Source of the DNA: Nitrosomonas sp. | Lineage (GTDB): Bacteria > Pseudomonadota > Gammaproteobacteria > Burkholderiales > Nitrosomonadaceae | Direction of reading: 5' to 3' | Assembly (NCBI GenBank): GCA_020852475.1 | Contig: JADZAR010000119.1 | Span: forward strand, 1-64,000 | Length of the DNA stretch: 64,000 nt | Part shown: positions 1 to 12,730 of the stretch, piece after piece | How the letters are laid out: every line of letters begins with the position of its first letter | Numbering within the stretch: the first letter of the stretch is position 1 | Position numbers and translations under genes: made by a program | The notes under the pieces: generated by a model | Databases searched by the model: none | Told to the model about the DNA's origin: nothing | Seen by the model: the letters and a program-made list of their open reading frames with translations, nothing else

Positions 1-124
1 CGCCAAATTTTTGTGTCAATATCGTCGTGATCGCCGCCGTCAGTGTAGTCTTCCCATGATCCACATGCCCAATCGTACCTACGTTTACATGCGGTTTTGA
101 TCGCTCAAATTTGCTCTTTGCCAT
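1..124 (-). CDS. tuf: Elongation factor Tu, N-terminal part (truncated by window edge)
   Basis: Reverse complement of 1-124 reads [41 protein letters not shown], the EF-Tu N-terminus with P-loop; directly downstream of fusA. Confidence 0.95.
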   Translation of the reverse strand, partial: MAKSKFERSKPHVNVGTIGHVDHGKTTLTAAITTILTQKFG

Positions 125-155
125 GACTTATCCCTTTACGCTCTTACCTTTTGAA

Positions 156-2246
156 TTACTTCTTATTAATAACCGCCTCAGCAACATTCTTTGGTGCCTC
201 GGCGTAATGCTTAAATTCCATAGTATAGGTAGCCCTACCCTGCGTTGCCGATCTTAATGCCGTGGAATACCCGAACATTTCTGCAAGCGGCACCTCCGCC
301 CGAATCAACTTCATGCCCGGCACATCATCCATACCCTGTATCATTCCTCGCCTAGACGACAAATCACCGACGACATTTCCCATAAATTCTTCTGGCGATT
401 CAACTTCAACTGCCATCATCGGCTCAAGCAAAACCGGATTGGCTTTTTTCATACCATCCTTAAATGCTATCGATGCAGCCATTTTGAAAGCATTTTCATT
501 CGAATCAACATCATGATAAGAACCATCAAACAGCGTAACCCTAACATCCACAACCGGAAAGCCCGCCAATATACCATTAGGTAACGTTTCTTGCAAACCC
601 TTCTGAACCGCCGGTATATATTCCCTTGGCACTACGCCGCCCTTAATTTCATCCACAAATTCAAATCCTTTTCCAGCTTCATTTGGCTCCATTTTAAGCC
701 AGACATGACCGTACTGCCCCCTACCTCCAGATTGTTTTACAAACTTGCCTTCCACTTCAACAAGCTTTTTAATCGCCTCTCTGTATGCAACCTGCGGCGC
801 CCCAACATTCGCCTCCACACCAAATTCGCGCCTCATTCGATCTACAATAATCTCTAAGTGAAGCTCCCCCATCCCCGAGATAATGGTTTGTCCTGATTCT
901 TCATCTGTTCTTACTCTGAACGACGGGTCTTCCTGAGCAAGTCGATTTAAAGCTATACCCATTTTCTCTTGATCGAGTTTAGTTTTTGGTTCAACAGCAA
1001 CATGGATAACTGGTTCTGGAAAATCCATTTTTTCCAGTGTAATCACATCATTAGAGTCGCACAAGGTGTCTCCGGTCGTAACCTCTTTAAGACCCACGGC
1101 AGCAGCTATATCTCCAGCACGAACTTCTTTAATTTCTTCACGTTGATTAGCGTGCATTTGAAGAATTCGACCAATCCTTTCCTTTCGAGACTTTACTGAG
1201 TTATAAACGGTGTCACCCGAATTTACGACTCCGGAATAAACTCTGAAAAATATCAGCTGCCCCACATAAGGATCTGTAGCCACTTTAAACGCCAGCGCTG
1301 AAAAAGGCTCATTATCATCTGATTTTCTTTGAGCGGATTCTCCGCTTTCTTTTACACCTTGAATCGCAACAACATCTATCGGCGAAGGCATAAACTCTAT
1401 AACCGCGTCCAGCATCGCCTGAACGCCTTTATTCTTGAATGCGGTCCCACATAACATCGGCACTATCTCATTACTGATCGTTCTTAGCCGAATTCCTTTT
1501 TTAATATCCGGAATTTCCAATTCACCTTCTTCCAGATATTTATTCATTAGCTCCTCATCCGCCTCCGCCGCCGACTCCACCATCTTCTCGTGCCAGCTTT
1601 GCGCATCAGCTTTCATTGATTCCGGGATTTCTCGCTCTTCAAACTTTAGCCCCTTGCTTTCATCATCCCAATAAATAGCTTTCATTTTTACCAGATCAAC
1701 TATGCCCTCGAATTTATCTTCCGAGCCTATGGGCAGTTGGATAGGCACTGGATTCGCCTTTAATCTTGATTTAATTTGATCGTATACGCGCATGAAATTT
1801 GCACCCGATCTATCCATTTTATTAACAAAAGCAAGTCTTGGCACTTTATACTTGTTGGCTTGCCGCCAGACAGTTTCGGTTTGCGGCTGAACACCTCCAA
1901 CTGCACAAAATACCGTGCACGCACCATCCAAAACACGTAACGAGCGCTCCACCTCAATTGTAAAATCCACGTGACCTGGAGTGTCGATAATATTAATCCG
2001 ATGCTCCGGATAATTACCTTCCATTCCTTTCCAGAAGCATGTCGTCGCTGCTGATGTTATCGTAATTCCCCGCTCCTGCTCCTGCTCCATCCAGTCCATT
2101 GTTGCCGCCCCATCATGGACTTCTCCAATTTTGTGCGACACACCCGTATAAAACAAAATGCGTTCTGTTGTTGTTGTCTTGCCAGCATCGATATGCGCCA
2201 TAATTCCGATGTTTCTATAGCGCTCTATAGGAGTTTTTCTTGCCAC
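156..2246 (-). CDS. fusA: Elongation factor G
   Basis: 696 aa [38 protein letters not shown]; str operon context. Confidence 0.98.
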   Translation of the reverse strand: MARKTPIERYRNIGIMAHIDAGKTTTTERILFYTGVSHKIGEVHDGAATMDWMEQEQERGITITSAATTCFWKGMEGNYPEHRINIIDTPGHVDFTIEVERSLRVLDGACTVFCAVGGVQPQTETVWRQANKYKVPRLAFVNKMDRSGANFMRVYDQIKSRLKANPVPIQLPIGSEDKFEGIVDLVKMKAIYWDDESKGLKFEEREIPESMKADAQSWHEKMVESAAEADEELMNKYLEEGELEIPDIKKGIRLRTISNEIVPMLCGTAFKNKGVQAMLDAVIEFMPSPIDVVAIQGVKESGESAQRKSDDNEPFSALAFKVATDPYVGQLIFFRVYSGVVNSGDTVYNSVKSRKERIGRILQMHANQREEIKEVRAGDIAAAVGLKEVTTGDTLCDSNDVITLEKMDFPEPVIHVAVEPKTKLDQEKMGIALNRLAQEDPSFRVRTDEESGQTIISGMGELHLEIIVDRMRREFGVEANVGAPQVAYREAIKKLVEVEGKFVKQSGGRGQYGHVWLKMEPNEAGKGFEFVDEIKGGVVPREYIPAVQKGLQETLPNGILAGFPVVDVRVTLFDGSYHDVDSNENAFKMAASIAFKDGMKKANPVLLEPMMAVEVESPEEFMGNVVGDLSSRRGMIQGMDDVPGMKLIRAEVPLAEMFGYSTALRSATQGRATYTMEFKHYAEAPKNVAEAVINKK

Positions 2247-2307
2247 GGTTACTACGCCTTAAAAATTAAAACCACAATACTAATACTTCAGCTAATGGAG
2301 TTTATTA

Positions 2308-2778
2308 TTAAAATCTGAAATGTGAAAACGCCTTATTGGATTCAGCCATGCGATGAACTTCTTCTTTTTTCTTAACCGCACCCCCTCTACCTTCAGCTGC
2401 ATCTGAGAGCTCGCCAGCCAATCTCATATCCATTGATTTCTCACTTCTTTTTCTAGCCGCATCTCTTAACCATCGCATAGCCAAGGCATTCCGCCGAACC
2501 GATCTAACTTCAACAGGAACCTGATAGTTTGCTCCGCCCACACGTCTGCTTTTCACTTCTACCAATGGCCTCACATTTGTTAACGCTTGCGTAAACACTT
2601 CCAGTGGATCAGATCCGGTTTTCTTTTCAATCTGCGTTAGCGCACCATAAATGATTCTTTCAGCAACTGACTTCTTTCCACGCGTCATTAACACATTAAC
2701 AAACTTTGCCAGCTCTACATTATGATATTTTGGATCTGGCAATATTTCCCGTTTTGGAACTTCCCTACGTCTTGGCAT
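2308..2778 (-). CDS. rpsG: 30S ribosomal protein S7
   Basis: [31 protein letters not shown]; between rpsL and fusA. Confidence 0.98.
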   Translation of the reverse strand: MPRRREVPKREILPDPKYHNVELAKFVNVLMTRGKKSVAERIIYGALTQIEKKTGSDPLEVFTQALTNVRPLVEVKSRRVGGANYQVPVEVRSVRRNALAMRWLRDAARKRSEKSMDMRLAGELSDAAEGRGGAVKKKEEVHRMAESNKAFSHFRF

Positions 2779-2827
2779 TGTTTTACCTCACAGACTTTAA
2801 TTCTTATTATTCAGCATACCTGATGCG

Positions 2828-3205
2828 CTACGCCGTTTTTGGCTTCTTAGACCCGTATTTAGATCTCGCTTGTTTCCGATCTTTCACTCCCGCAGTATCC
2901 AAGCTACCCCTAACGGTATGATAGCGCACACCCGGAAGATCTTTTACGCGCCCTCCTCGGATGAGCACAACTGAATGCTCCTGCAGATTATGGCCTTCAC
3001 CGCCAATATAACTCGACACCTCATAGCCATTCGTTAACCGTACTCTCGCCACTTTACGCAACGCTGAATTCGGCTTCTTCGGCGTAGTTGTGTACACCCG
3101 CGTACAAACCCCCCTCTTTTGAGGACAATTCTCTAGTGCGGGAACATTGCTTTTTACGCGCTTTGCTGCACGCGGTTTACGTACCAATTGACTTATAGTC
3201 GGCAT
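2828..3205 (-). CDS. rpsL: 30S ribosomal protein S12
   Basis: [12 protein letters not shown]...[22 protein letters not shown]. Confidence 0.98.
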   Translation of the reverse strand: MPTISQLVRKPRAAKRVKSNVPALENCPQKRGVCTRVYTTTPKKPNSALRKVARVRLTNGYEVSSYIGGEGHNLQEHSVVLIRGGRVKDLPGVRYHTVRGSLDTAGVKDRKQARSKYGSKKPKTA

Positions 3206-3508
3206 AAACTATATCCTAAAAAACTGAGACGGCCATTAGCCGTCCTGAACTTGCTGATTTGATATTTTATTTGCTGTTACCTGCTCATCCACGAGACCGG
3301 CTTGGCTACACTACATTTTTCAGATGTTTTGTCTCAGAAAAGAGTGCGGATTCTATGGGGTTTACAGTTTAATGTCAAGATTAAGTTTGCGCGTACACCC
3401 AAGTCACGCATCTATTATTTACAAAAATACAATCAATTAATCAGTCTAATTAATTGCTCACCGCCAATCGCCTACCCTGAAAAATCAATTCTCTCAACAC
3501 CAATTTCT

Positions 3509-3994
3509 TTAATCCCTAAAATTCTGATATTGTAGTGGAAAATCAGTGATGGCTTTTTTTACGATGCTTATCGACTCCTGCAGAATGTCTTTTTTTGCAC
3601 CCGATACGCGTATTGAATCACCTTGGATGCTTGTTTGTATTTTGAGTTTACTTTCTTTAAGAATTTTTGCAATTTTTTTGGCTAGCTCAGTTTCCAATCC
3701 TGTTCTCACGGTTACAACCTGCTTTACCTTATTGCCGCTCACTTTCTCTATAGCCCCTCTTTCCAAACTGCGAACATCAATATTTCTTTTAGTCAGTTTT
3801 GTTCGCAAAATATCAAGAATCTGCTCGAGCTTGAAGTCATCATCAGCATACACCGTCAAAACAAAATCTGACTGCTCCACACGCGCATCCGATCCTTTGA
3901 AATCAAACCGGGAACTAACTTCTTTATTTGTTTGCTCCACTGCATTTCTAGCTTCATGACCATCAACTTCCGAGACAATATCAAACGAAGGCAT
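3509..3994 (-). CDS. yajQ: YajQ family nucleotide-binding protein
   Basis: [37 protein letters not shown], characteristic of the YajQ/UPF0234 family. Confidence 0.95.
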   Translation of the reverse strand: MPSFDIVSEVDGHEARNAVEQTNKEVSSRFDFKGSDARVEQSDFVLTVYADDDFKLEQILDILRTKLTKRNIDVRSLERGAIEKVSGNKVKQVVTVRTGLETELAKKIAKILKESKLKIQTSIQGDSIRVSGAKKDILQESISIVKKAITDFPLQYQNFRD

Positions 3995-4084
3995 ACACTC
4001 CTCATCACATTGATTCCATTAAATCGATTCCAAATTCTCAGTAATTTTTGCTATTTTGTGACACACAAAAAACACAAAGCTATC

Positions 4085-5302
4085 TTAATTTTTCTTTTTT
4101 TTATTTGCCGCAATACGTAAACGCAGTGCATTCAAACGAATAAAACCTGCCGCATCAACCTGGTTATAAGCGCCCGCATCATCCTCAAATGTCGCGACAT
4201 TTTCATCAAACAACGAATCTGTTTTTGAATCGCGTCCGACCACCATTACACTGCCTTTATACAACTTCAGCCTTACCCATCCATTTACACTTTCCTGGGT
4301 TGCATCTATCAAAGCCTGTATGGCCTTACGTTCCGGACTCCACCAGTAACCATTATAAATCAATGCGGCATAACGCGGCATGAGATCATCTTTTAAATGA
4401 CCGACCTCACGATCAAGTGTAATCGATTCTATTGCACGGTGCGCACGCAACAAAATTGTTCCTCCGGGAGTCTCATAGCAACCGCGCGACTTCATACCAA
4501 CATATCGATTTTCCACCAAATCAAGTCTGCCAATACCATGCTTTCCGCCCAACTGATTGAGCGTCTCCAATATACTCGCAGAACCCAGCTTGCGCCCATT
4601 TAAAGCTACTGGATCACCGCGTTCGAACTCGATTTCCAGGAATTCCGCTTCATCGGGCGCCTTTTCCGGCGACACTGTCCAACGCCACATCGATTCTTCC
4701 GCTTCCATAGCCGGATTTTCCAGATGCCTGCCTTCGTAAGATATATGCAAAAGATTGGCATCCATACTGTACGGAGATCCAGTCTGTTTTTTCATCTCCA
4801 CGGGAATACCATGCTTCTCGGCATACGCCAAAAGCTTTTCCCTTGAATTTAAATCCCATTCCCGCCACGGCGCAATAACATGTATGTTTGGCTCCAGTGC
4901 ATAATAGCCCAGCTCAAATCGCACCTGATCATTTCCCTTGCCGGTAGCCCCATGAGACACCGCATCAGCACCAGTTTCTCTTGCAATCTCAACCTGCCTC
5001 TTGGCAATCAGCGGTCGCGCAATACTGGTTCCCAACAAATACTCACCTTCATAGACAGTATTCGCTCTAAACATTGGAAAAACAAAGTCGCTGACAAACT
5101 CTTCGCGCAAGTCATCAATGTAAATCTCATTAACACCCAGCTGCCGCGCTTTAGCGCGCGCAGGCTCGACTTCGCCCCCCTGCCCGATATCCGCCGTGAA
5201 TGTCACAATTTCACACTGATAAGTATCCTGCAACCACTTTAAAATCACCGAAGTATCCAAACCGCCAGAAAAAGCCAAAACTACTTTATTTATTTCTCTC
5301 AT
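4085..5302 (-). CDS. argG: Argininosuccinate synthase
   Basis: [36 protein letters not shown]. Confidence 0.97.
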   Translation of the reverse strand: MREINKVVLAFSGGLDTSVILKWLQDTYQCEIVTFTADIGQGGEVEPARAKARQLGVNEIYIDDLREEFVSDFVFPMFRANTVYEGEYLLGTSIARPLIAKRQVEIARETGADAVSHGATGKGNDQVRFELGYYALEPNIHVIAPWREWDLNSREKLLAYAEKHGIPVEMKKQTGSPYSMDANLLHISYEGRHLENPAMEAEESMWRWTVSPEKAPDEAEFLEIEFERGDPVALNGRKLGSASILETLNQLGGKHGIGRLDLVENRYVGMKSRGCYETPGGTILLRAHRAIESITLDREVGHLKDDLMPRYAALIYNGYWWSPERKAIQALIDATQESVNGWVRLKLYKGSVMVVGRDSKTDSLFDENVATFEDDAGAYNQVDAAGFIRLNALRLRIAANKKKKN

Positions 5303-5318
5303 TCTTTTTTACTCACGA

Positions 5319-6251
5319 TTATTCACAATCAGACCTTCCAATCTTTCCGAGCAGCAAATATTCCATCAGCGCCTTCTGCGTATGAAGGCGGTTTTCAGCT
5401 TCATCCCATACCACCGACTGATGTCCGTCAATTACTTCGGCGGCCACTTCCTCTCCTCGATGCGCAGGCAGACAATGCATGAACAGGGCTCTTTCCTTTG
5501 CCAGAGCCATCATGTCGGCGTCGACACAAAATGCTGCAAAATCTGCCCTTCTTTGTTCGCTCTCAGCCTCGAACCCCATGCTGGTCCAGACATCCGTTGT
5601 AACCAGATCAGCATTCTTCACAGCATCATGCGGATCCGCAAATGATTTAAAATGCTCCGTCGTTTTTAGCCCGATCTGCAAGGGATCGATATCATAGCCA
5701 GGCGGCGTCGAAACATGTACCTTAAAATCGAATATCTCTGCGGCCTGCAGCCAGGTATTGCAAACATTATTGGCGTCGCCTATCCAGGCAATGACTTTTC
5801 CTTTGATATCTCCCCGGTATTCTGTAAAAGTAAAGATGTCTGCCAAAATCTGACAGGGATGATATTCGTCAGTCAATCCATTAATCACGGGTACACTGGA
5901 ATAATCCGCAAAGCGTTGCAGCGTATCATGCGCGTAAGTACGAATCATCACGATATCGACCATACGCGAAATGACGCGTGCCGCATCCTCAACGGGTTCG
6001 CCTCTGCCCAATTGCGTATCACGCGTGGAAAGATATATAGATGAACCGCCCAGTTGGTTCATGCCGGCTTCAAACGACAACCGCGTTCTAGTCGAATTTT
6101 TATCGAAAATCATTGCCAGCGTTCGATCAGTCAGCGGCCAGTATTGTTGATGTTGCTTAAACGTCTGCTTTATAAATCGCGCACGAGAAAACAGGTATTC
6201 ATATTCTTCCCGGCTAAGATCATTAAACTGAAGATAATGCTTCAACTGCAT
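5319..6251 (-). CDS. argF: Ornithine carbamoyltransferase
   Basis: KNSTRTRLSFEAGMNQLGG and FMHCLPAHRGEEV motifs. Confidence 0.97.
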   Translation of the reverse strand: MQLKHYLQFNDLSREEYEYLFSRARFIKQTFKQHQQYWPLTDRTLAMIFDKNSTRTRLSFEAGMNQLGGSSIYLSTRDTQLGRGEPVEDAARVISRMVDIVMIRTYAHDTLQRFADYSSVPVINGLTDEYHPCQILADIFTFTEYRGDIKGKVIAWIGDANNVCNTWLQAAEIFDFKVHVSTPPGYDIDPLQIGLKTTEHFKSFADPHDAVKNADLVTTDVWTSMGFEAESEQRRADFAAFCVDADMMALAKERALFMHCLPAHRGEEVAAEVIDGHQSVVWDEAENRLHTQKALMEYLLLGKIGRSDCE

Positions 6252-6304
6252 ATAAATATAAATAAAGGCTAATCAGAGAACATAGTTAATTACTATTTAT
6301 CTAA

Positions 6305-7477
6305 TCAGCCATTCAAAAACTCCCGAATTAATCGGCAGGTTATATCAACCACCTGCTTGGCTTCATCCGGCTGCATCACCAGGGCAGGCAACAGGCGAAC
6401 TACCCTTTCGGATGTCACATTAATAAGCAATTTGTAATCCAACGCCTTTTTAACCAAATCGGAGCATGGCAACGCCAATTCTACGCCGATCAACAACCCC
6501 TGCCCCCTGATCTCCACTACACCATCAACATCAGCAAGCTGCTCGCGCAACTGCTCGCGCATAAAAACACCCAGTTCATGAGCATGGGCAATCAATGCAT
6601 CTTCTTCAATCACTGCAAGCGTTTCAAGTGCAGCAGCGCAGACCAGCGGATTACCACCAAAAGTGGAAGCATGGTTGCCCGGTTTCAGCACTTCTGTTGC
6701 CACGCCTCTAGTCAAGCACGCGCCGATAGGAACACCCGAACCCAGTCCTTTAGCCAAGGTCATTACATCCGGCACAATATCGCTATGTTGAAATGCGAAC
6801 CATCTGCCGCTGCGCCCTATTCCAGACTGCACTTCATCAAGCATCAACAACCAGCCATACTGATCACACAAAGCACGCAATTCCTGCAGATAACGTGCTT
6901 GAGGCACGTTAACGCCGCCCTCTCCTTGAAAAGGCTCAACCAAAACGGCAACGACATTTTTATTATTTTCCGCCACCTGCTTGATTGCTTCCAGATTGTT
7001 ATAGGGCACGCGTACAAAACCTGTCAGCAAAGGCTCAAATCCGGCCTGTACTTTTCGATTACCCGTAGCAGTCAAAGTGGCCATCGTTCGGCCATGGAAC
7101 GATTGCTCCATGACAATAATTGTTGGCAAAGCCACACCATTATTATGACCATATAATCTCGCCAGCTTTATTGCAGCTTCATTAGCTTCAGCACCGGAAT
7201 TACAGAAAAAAACCTTTTCCATTCCAGACAATACCGACAGACGCGCAGCCAGCTGTTCCTGTTTTTCTATAAAATAAATATTTGAAGTATGGATAAGCAC
7301 TTTTGCTTGACGGCATATCGCCTCCGCCACACGCGGGTGGCTATGCCCCAGACCACAAACTGCCACGCCCGATATGGCATCTAAATAACGCTCGCCTTGG
7401 CTATCCCACAGCCAGACACCCTCCCCCTTCACAAAGGTTACGGGCAGCCGTGAATAGGTATTCATTACATTTGACAC
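6305..7477 (-). CDS. argD: Acetylornithine aminotransferase
   Basis: Class III aminotransferase motifs (FCNSGAEANEAAIKLAR, LMLDEVQSGIGRSG); adjacent to argF. Confidence 0.95.
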   Translation of the reverse strand: MSNVMNTYSRLPVTFVKGEGVWLWDSQGERYLDAISGVAVCGLGHSHPRVAEAICRQAKVLIHTSNIYFIEKQEQLAARLSVLSGMEKVFFCNSGAEANEAAIKLARLYGHNNGVALPTIIVMEQSFHGRTMATLTATGNRKVQAGFEPLLTGFVRVPYNNLEAIKQVAENNKNVVAVLVEPFQGEGGVNVPQARYLQELRALCDQYGWLLMLDEVQSGIGRSGRWFAFQHSDIVPDVMTLAKGLGSGVPIGACLTRGVATEVLKPGNHASTFGGNPLVCAAALETLAVIEEDALIAHAHELGVFMREQLREQLADVDGVVEIRGQGLLIGVELALPCSDLVKKALDYKLLINVTSERVVRLLPALVMQPDEAKQVVDITCRLIREFLNG

Positions 7478-7513
7478 GTCTATGCTTAGCTCGCTTAAAT
7501 GACCATCTTAATA

Positions 7514-7663
7514 TTATGAACGAGGCGTAGCAGTTTGCGCACGCAGTATCGCTGCTCCAAACACACCACCCAAGGTTCCATGATTTTTAAAAAAGCTATC
7601 ATCTTTACTCATATATCCAGCTTTTTCAAGTTTTTTTTCCCCGTAAAGCGCATTAACCTGCTT
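7514..7663 (-). pseudogene. Short ORF remnant (about 49 codons, no clear start at the open end), unknown origin
   Basis: Reverse strand reads KQVNALYGEKKLEKAGYMSKDDSFFKNHGTLGGVFGAAILRAQTATPRS*; looks like a protein C-terminus with no full gene attached. Confidence 0.3.
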
Positions 7664-7827
7664 TTATTTTACTAAGAAAGAGCATTTCAAAGTTAGCTGC
7701 GATCACCATCATGGTAGAATAAAAAAATTTATACCAATCAGTCGATGTCATATATCCGCGAGCCACGCGATAGAAACTATATCTGCGTTAATCGTGCCAT
7801 CACAGCTGTTTTTACTCATTACAAAAC

Positions 7828-10374
7828 ATGAATCAATTTGCCAAGGAAACACTGCCGGTAAGCCTTGAAGAAGAAATGCGCCGATCCTACCTGGATTACG
7901 CCATGAGCGTCATTGTAGGACGCGCATTGCCGGATGTCCGTGACGGACTCAAGCCTGTACATCGCCGGGTTTTATTCGCCATGCATGAACTTTCCAATGA
8001 CTGGAATCGACCTTACAAAAAATCTGCCCGCATTGTTGGCGATGTGATCGGTAAATACCATCCGCACGGTGACACCGCCGTTTATGACACAATTGTGCGC
8101 ATGGCGCAGAATTTCTCGCTCCGTTATATGCTGATTGACGGGCAAGGCAACTTCGGTTCAATCGATGGTGATAACGCGGCAGCCATGCGTTACACTGAAA
8201 TTCGCATGTCGCGTATCGCTCACGAGCTGCTCGTCGATCTCGACAAAGAAACCGTTGATTTCGGTCCCAATTACGACGAATCCGAAAAAGAACCGCTGAT
8301 TCTGCCGACAAAAATACCCAATCTGCTGATTAACGGTTCTTCAGGGATCGCCGTGGGTATGGCAACCAACATTCCGCCGCACAATCTCAATGAAGTCATT
8401 GACGCAAGTCTGAAGCTACTAGCGAATCCCGATACCAGCATCGACGAACTGATTGAATGCATTCAGGCGCCTGATTTTCCAACCGCCGGTATTATTTATG
8501 GCATCTCCGGCGTGCACGATGGCTACCGCACCGGACGCGGACGCGTCATTATGCGTGCACGCACCCACTTTGAAGACATCGACAAAGGCGGTCGGCAGGC
8601 AATTATCGTTGACGAACTTCCCTATCAGGTCAACAAAGCCAATCTGCTCATTCGCATTGGCGAGCTTGTACGCGACAAAAGAATCGAAGGCATCTCGGAT
8701 TTACGCGACGAATCGGACAAATCCGGTATGCGCGTCGTCATAGAGCTCAAACGCGGCGAACTTCCTGAAGTCATTCTGAATAATCTGTATAAAGAAACAC
8801 AGATGCAGGACACTTTTGGCATGAACATGGTTGCGCTCATCGATGGCCAGCCGCGTCTTCTGAATTTGAAGCAAATCCTGGATGCGTTCTTGCGTCACCG
8901 GCGCGAAATTGTCACCCGCAGAACCGTTTTCGAACTCAAAAAAGCACGCGAGCGCGGGCATATTCTGGAAGGTCTCGCAGTTTCATTATCCAATGTCGAT
9001 GAAATTATCGCACTGATCAAAGCTTCGCCGACACCCGCCGCCGCCAAGGAAGCCTTGATGGCCCGCGAATGGCGCTCGGGTCTGGTTGAGCAAATGCTCG
9101 CACGCGCCGTGGCCGATGCGATGGCGCTCCGCCCCGAGGGATTATCGCCGGAATTTGGACTGAAGGAACAGGGTTACCGGCTTTCCGATGCGCAGGCGCA
9201 AGCCATACTCGAACTACGCCTGCAACGTCTCACCGGACTGGAACAAGATAAAATCGTCGAAGAATACAAAGATATCATGGACCGCATTATCGACTTCCTC
9301 GACATTCTGGCGACACCCGAACGGATTACAGACATCATCTCGGAAGAACTGGAAACCATCCGGCAGCAATTTGGCGACAAGCGCCGCAGTGAAATAGTTG
9401 TTGATACGCAAGACATCAGCATGGAGGACCTGATTGCTCCCGCCGATGTAGTCGTCACACTGTCACATAACGGATACATCAAATCACAGTTACTCGACGA
9501 ATACCGCGCACAGAAACGCGGCGGACGCGGTAAACTGGCCACCAGCACCAAAGAAGATGATTTCATCGACAATCTGTTTATCGCCAACACACATGACTAT
9601 ATTCTGTGTTTCTCCAGCCTTGGACGCGTGTACTGGATCAAAGTCTACACAGTTCCTCAAGGCGGACGGACTTCGCGCGGCAAACCAATCATCAACCTGG
9701 TCCAACTGGATTCAGGTGAAAAAATCAACGCCGTATTACCTGTCAAAGCGTTTGATGACAACCATTTCGTATTTATGGCCACCGCGCTGGGTACGGTCAA
9801 AAAAACACCTTTATCTGAATTCTCGCGCCCGCGCAGCAATGGCATTATTGCCATTGGCCTGAATGAAGATGATTATCTGATCGGCGTAGCGTTGACCGAT
9901 GGCAAATACGATGTCATGCTATTTTCCGACAACGGAAAAGCCATGCGTTTCAGCGAAAATGACGTTCGCCCGATGGGACGCGGCGCACGCGGTGTGCGCG
10001 GCATGAAACTGACAGCAGAGCATAAAGTCATTTCCATGCTGGTCGCCGAGGATGAAGAACAGGCCGTGCTCACCGTAACCGAAAACGGCTACGGCAAGCG
10101 CACGCCGATCGGCGAATACACCCGTCATAGCCGTGGCACACAAGGCATGATTGCCATTAAAACCAGTAAACGCAACGGCAAGGTTGTCACCGCAAAACTG
10201 GTACGCCCGGATGACGAAATTATGCTGATCACTTCTGGCGGCATATTGATCCGCACCCGTGTCAATGAAGTGCGCGAAATGAGCCGTGCAACACAGGGCG
10301 TGACACTGATCAATCTTGACGAAGGTGAAAAACTTACGGGATTGGAACGCGTCATTGAAAGTGATGAAGAATAA
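7828..10374 (+). CDS. gyrA: DNA gyrase subunit A
   Basis: [49 protein letters not shown] quinolone-resistance region. Confidence 0.98.
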   Translation: MNQFAKETLPVSLEEEMRRSYLDYAMSVIVGRALPDVRDGLKPVHRRVLFAMHELSNDWNRPYKKSARIVGDVIGKYHPHGDTAVYDTIVRMAQNFSLRYMLIDGQGNFGSIDGDNAAAMRYTEIRMSRIAHELLVDLDKETVDFGPNYDESEKEPLILPTKIPNLLINGSSGIAVGMATNIPPHNLNEVIDASLKLLANPDTSIDELIECIQAPDFPTAGIIYGISGVHDGYRTGRGRVIMRARTHFEDIDKGGRQAIIVDELPYQVNKANLLIRIGELVRDKRIEGISDLRDESDKSGMRVVIELKRGELPEVILNNLYKETQMQDTFGMNMVALIDGQPRLLNLKQILDAFLRHRREIVTRRTVFELKKARERGHILEGLAVSLSNVDEIIALIKASPTPAAAKEALMAREWRSGLVEQMLARAVADAMALRPEGLSPEFGLKEQGYRLSDAQAQAILELRLQRLTGLEQDKIVEEYKDIMDRIIDFLDILATPERITDIISEELETIRQQFGDKRRSEIVVDTQDISMEDLIAPADVVVTLSHNGYIKSQLLDEYRAQKRGGRGKLATSTKEDDFIDNLFIANTHDYILCFSSLGRVYWIKVYTVPQGGRTSRGKPIINLVQLDSGEKINAVLPVKAFDDNHFVFMATALGTVKKTPLSEFSRPRSNGIIAIGLNEDDYLIGVALTDGKYDVMLFSDNGKAMRFSENDVRPMGRGARGVRGMKLTAEHKVISMLVAEDEEQAVLTVTENGYGKRTPIGEYTRHSRGTQGMIAIKTSKRNGKVVTAKLVRPDDEIMLITSGGILIRTRVNEVREMSRATQGVTLINLDEGEKLTGLERVIESDEE

Positions 10375-10424
10375 ATCCGGCACGATGTTGTTTTTTTCTT
10401 AAAAAATTTTCATATTTTTCACTG

Positions 10425-11525
10425 ATGCAGCTCACGAATCCTATCTACAACTTCAGCGCCGGCCCTGCGGTATTACCGAAGGAAGTCCTGCGGCAGGCCC
10501 GTGATGAAATGCTTGACTGGCAGGGTAGCGGAATGTCTGTCATGGAAATGAGTCATCGCGGCAAGGAATTCATGTCCATCATTGAGACATTGGAAAGTGA
10601 TTTGCGCGACCTCGCAACCATACCCAGCAATTACAAAATCCTGTTTTTGCAAGGCGGGGCATCCAGTCAGTTTGCCATGGTGCCGATGAATCTGCTGCGC
10701 GGTAGAAAAGTCGCAGATTATATTCTCACTGGCCAGTGGTCGGAAAAGGCCGCCCAGGAAGCACAGCGCTACTGCACGGTCAACATCGCCGCATCTTCCG
10801 GGGATGCCAGCTTCACTTACGCCCCTCGGCAGGATACATGGCAATTGAACAGGAACGCTGCATACATCCATTACACAACCAACGAAACAATCGGCGGCGT
10901 TGAATTCAACTGGGCGCCCGATTTGACGGAAAACAGCGATATTCCCCTGGTTGCCGATATGTCATCGAATATTTTATCGCGCCCGCTGGATGTCTCACGC
11001 TATGGCCTGATCTACGCCGGTGCGCAGAAGAATCTTGGACCAGCCGGTCTGGTACTGGTTATTATCCGTGAAGATCTTGCAGGCGATGTATTACCGGGAA
11101 CACCCACTCTGTTTGACTATCAGGTGCATATCGACAATGCTTCCATGTATAACACGCCGCCAACCTATGCCATATACATGACCGGATTGGTCATCAAATG
11201 GCTCAGGCAACAAGGCGGCCTGACTGCAGTTGAACAGACGAACATCCGTAAAGCCGCGATACTGTACGATATGATTGACAGTTGTGATTTTTACCGCTGT
11301 CCGGTTGCCCGCCCGGATCGCTCACACATGAATGTACCGTTTACACTCAAAAACACCGCCCTCGACGCTGCATTCCTCAGTCAGGCCGAGGCTAACGGAC
11401 TGATTCAGCTGAAAGGACATCGCTCTGTCGGCGGCATGCGCGCTTCACTCTATAACGCCATGCCCATTGAAGGCGTTGTGCGGCTGGTTGAATTCATGAA
11501 GGAGTTTGCCTACAGGAATGGTTGA
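10425..11525 (+). CDS. serC: Phosphoserine aminotransferase
   Basis: IYNFSAGPAVLPKEVLRQARDEMLDWQGSGMSVMEMSHRGKEF. Confidence 0.97.
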   Translation: MQLTNPIYNFSAGPAVLPKEVLRQARDEMLDWQGSGMSVMEMSHRGKEFMSIIETLESDLRDLATIPSNYKILFLQGGASSQFAMVPMNLLRGRKVADYILTGQWSEKAAQEAQRYCTVNIAASSGDASFTYAPRQDTWQLNRNAAYIHYTTNETIGGVEFNWAPDLTENSDIPLVADMSSNILSRPLDVSRYGLIYAGAQKNLGPAGLVLVIIREDLAGDVLPGTPTLFDYQVHIDNASMYNTPPTYAIYMTGLVIKWLRQQGGLTAVEQTNIRKAAILYDMIDSCDFYRCPVARPDRSHMNVPFTLKNTALDAAFLSQAEANGLIQLKGHRSVGGMRASLYNAMPIEGVVRLVEFMKEFAYRNG

Positions 11526-11550
11526 TCATCAAAAAAACACTTTCAGAATC

Positions 11551-12717
11551 ATGACGCTAAATCAGATTTCAACACTGGGGCTAGAGCGATTCCCGAAGGA
11601 TCGCTACCATATCGGAACGGATATTGCCAATCCAGATGCCATTCTGGTGCGCTCGCACGACATGCTGAACATGACTATTCCCGAAACCGTTCTGGCCATC
11701 GGACGCGCAGGCGCCGGCACCAACAATATTCCCGTACAAGCCATGAACAAACGTGGCATACCTGTATTCAACACACCGGGAGCAAACGCCAATGCCGTCA
11801 AGGAACTGGTGATTGCAGGATTGCTGATCGCCGCGCGCAATCTTCTGCCGGCGCTGCGTTTTGTCGAAACTCTGGAAGGCAATGACGATGCGCTGCACCA
11901 GCAGGCCGAGAAGGAAAAAAAACGTTTCTCCGGCATCGAACTGCCCGGACGCACGCTCGGCATCATAGGACTCGGTGAAATCGGACGGCTGGTCGCTGAT
12001 GCAGCACTTAAAATGGGCATGAAAGTTGTCGGATACGATCCGAATATTACCGTCGAATCGGCCTGGAGTTTATCGTCCGAAGTCAAAAAGGCCAATACGC
12101 TCGAAGCATTATTACGCTACAGTGATTTTATTACGGTTCATGTGCCGCTACTGGATTCGACCCGACACCTGATCAATGAAAAAAGCATCAGTCTGATGAA
12201 ACAAGGTGTTATCGTGCTGAATTTTTCGCGCAACCGTATTGCAAATGAAGACGCCATACTCGATGGCATTGCGTCGCGGAAAATAAAATATTATGTCTGC
12301 GATTTTCCCAGCCAGAAGCTCCAGCATCACGAAGCCGTCATTACACTGCCGCATCTGGGCGCTTCGACGCAGGAGGCGGAAGAAAACTGCGCGATTATGG
12401 TCATCAATCAGCTCATTGATTTTTTACAAAACGGAAATATCAAAAATACAGTTAATTTTCCCAATATCGGCATGGAGCGCGAATCACCGCACCGGGTGGC
12501 GATAGCCAACGCCAACGTGCCCAATATTGTCGGACAGGTTTCCACTTGCATGGCCAACGCCGGTTTAAACATACACAATATGGTCAATAAATCCCGCGGC
12601 GAAATGGCTTATACTTTGGTTGATGTGGATAGCCCCGTTCCGCCGAAAGTCATTACAGCGATTGCTTTGATTTCGGGCGTGCTATCCGTACGCTACGTAC
12701 CTTTCCCGATTCAATAA
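11551..12717 (+). CDS. serA: D-3-phosphoglycerate dehydrogenase (with C-terminal ACT-like region)
   Basis: IGRAGAGTNNIPV, LGIIGLGEIGRLVADAALKMGMKVVGYDP; start placed at ATG 11551 (MTLNQIS) rather than upstream ORF start 11506. Confidence 0.9.
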   Translation: MTLNQISTLGLERFPKDRYHIGTDIANPDAILVRSHDMLNMTIPETVLAIGRAGAGTNNIPVQAMNKRGIPVFNTPGANANAVKELVIAGLLIAARNLLPALRFVETLEGNDDALHQQAEKEKKRFSGIELPGRTLGIIGLGEIGRLVADAALKMGMKVVGYDPNITVESAWSLSSEVKKANTLEALLRYSDFITVHVPLLDSTRHLINEKSISLMKQGVIVLNFSRNRIANEDAILDGIASRKIKYYVCDFPSQKLQHHEAVITLPHLGASTQEAEENCAIMVINQLIDFLQNGNIKNTVNFPNIGMERESPHRVAIANANVPNIVGQVSTCMANAGLNIHNMVNKSRGEMAYTLVDVDSPVPPKVITAIALISGVLSVRYVPFPIQ

Positions 12718-12730
12718 AATTTAACGCGCC

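Noticed and set aside
8080-8125. Thr at the GyrA position-83 equivalent ([11 protein letters not shown]) as a quinolone-resistance mutation
   Set aside because: Thr is the normal residue in several proteobacteria, and the Asp87 equivalent is intact.
7949-10383. Many long antisense ORFs across gyrA (e.g. 9174-9590, 9919-10383)
   Set aside because: Mirror-frame artefacts of a strongly conserved coding strand; no RBS or recognisable protein.
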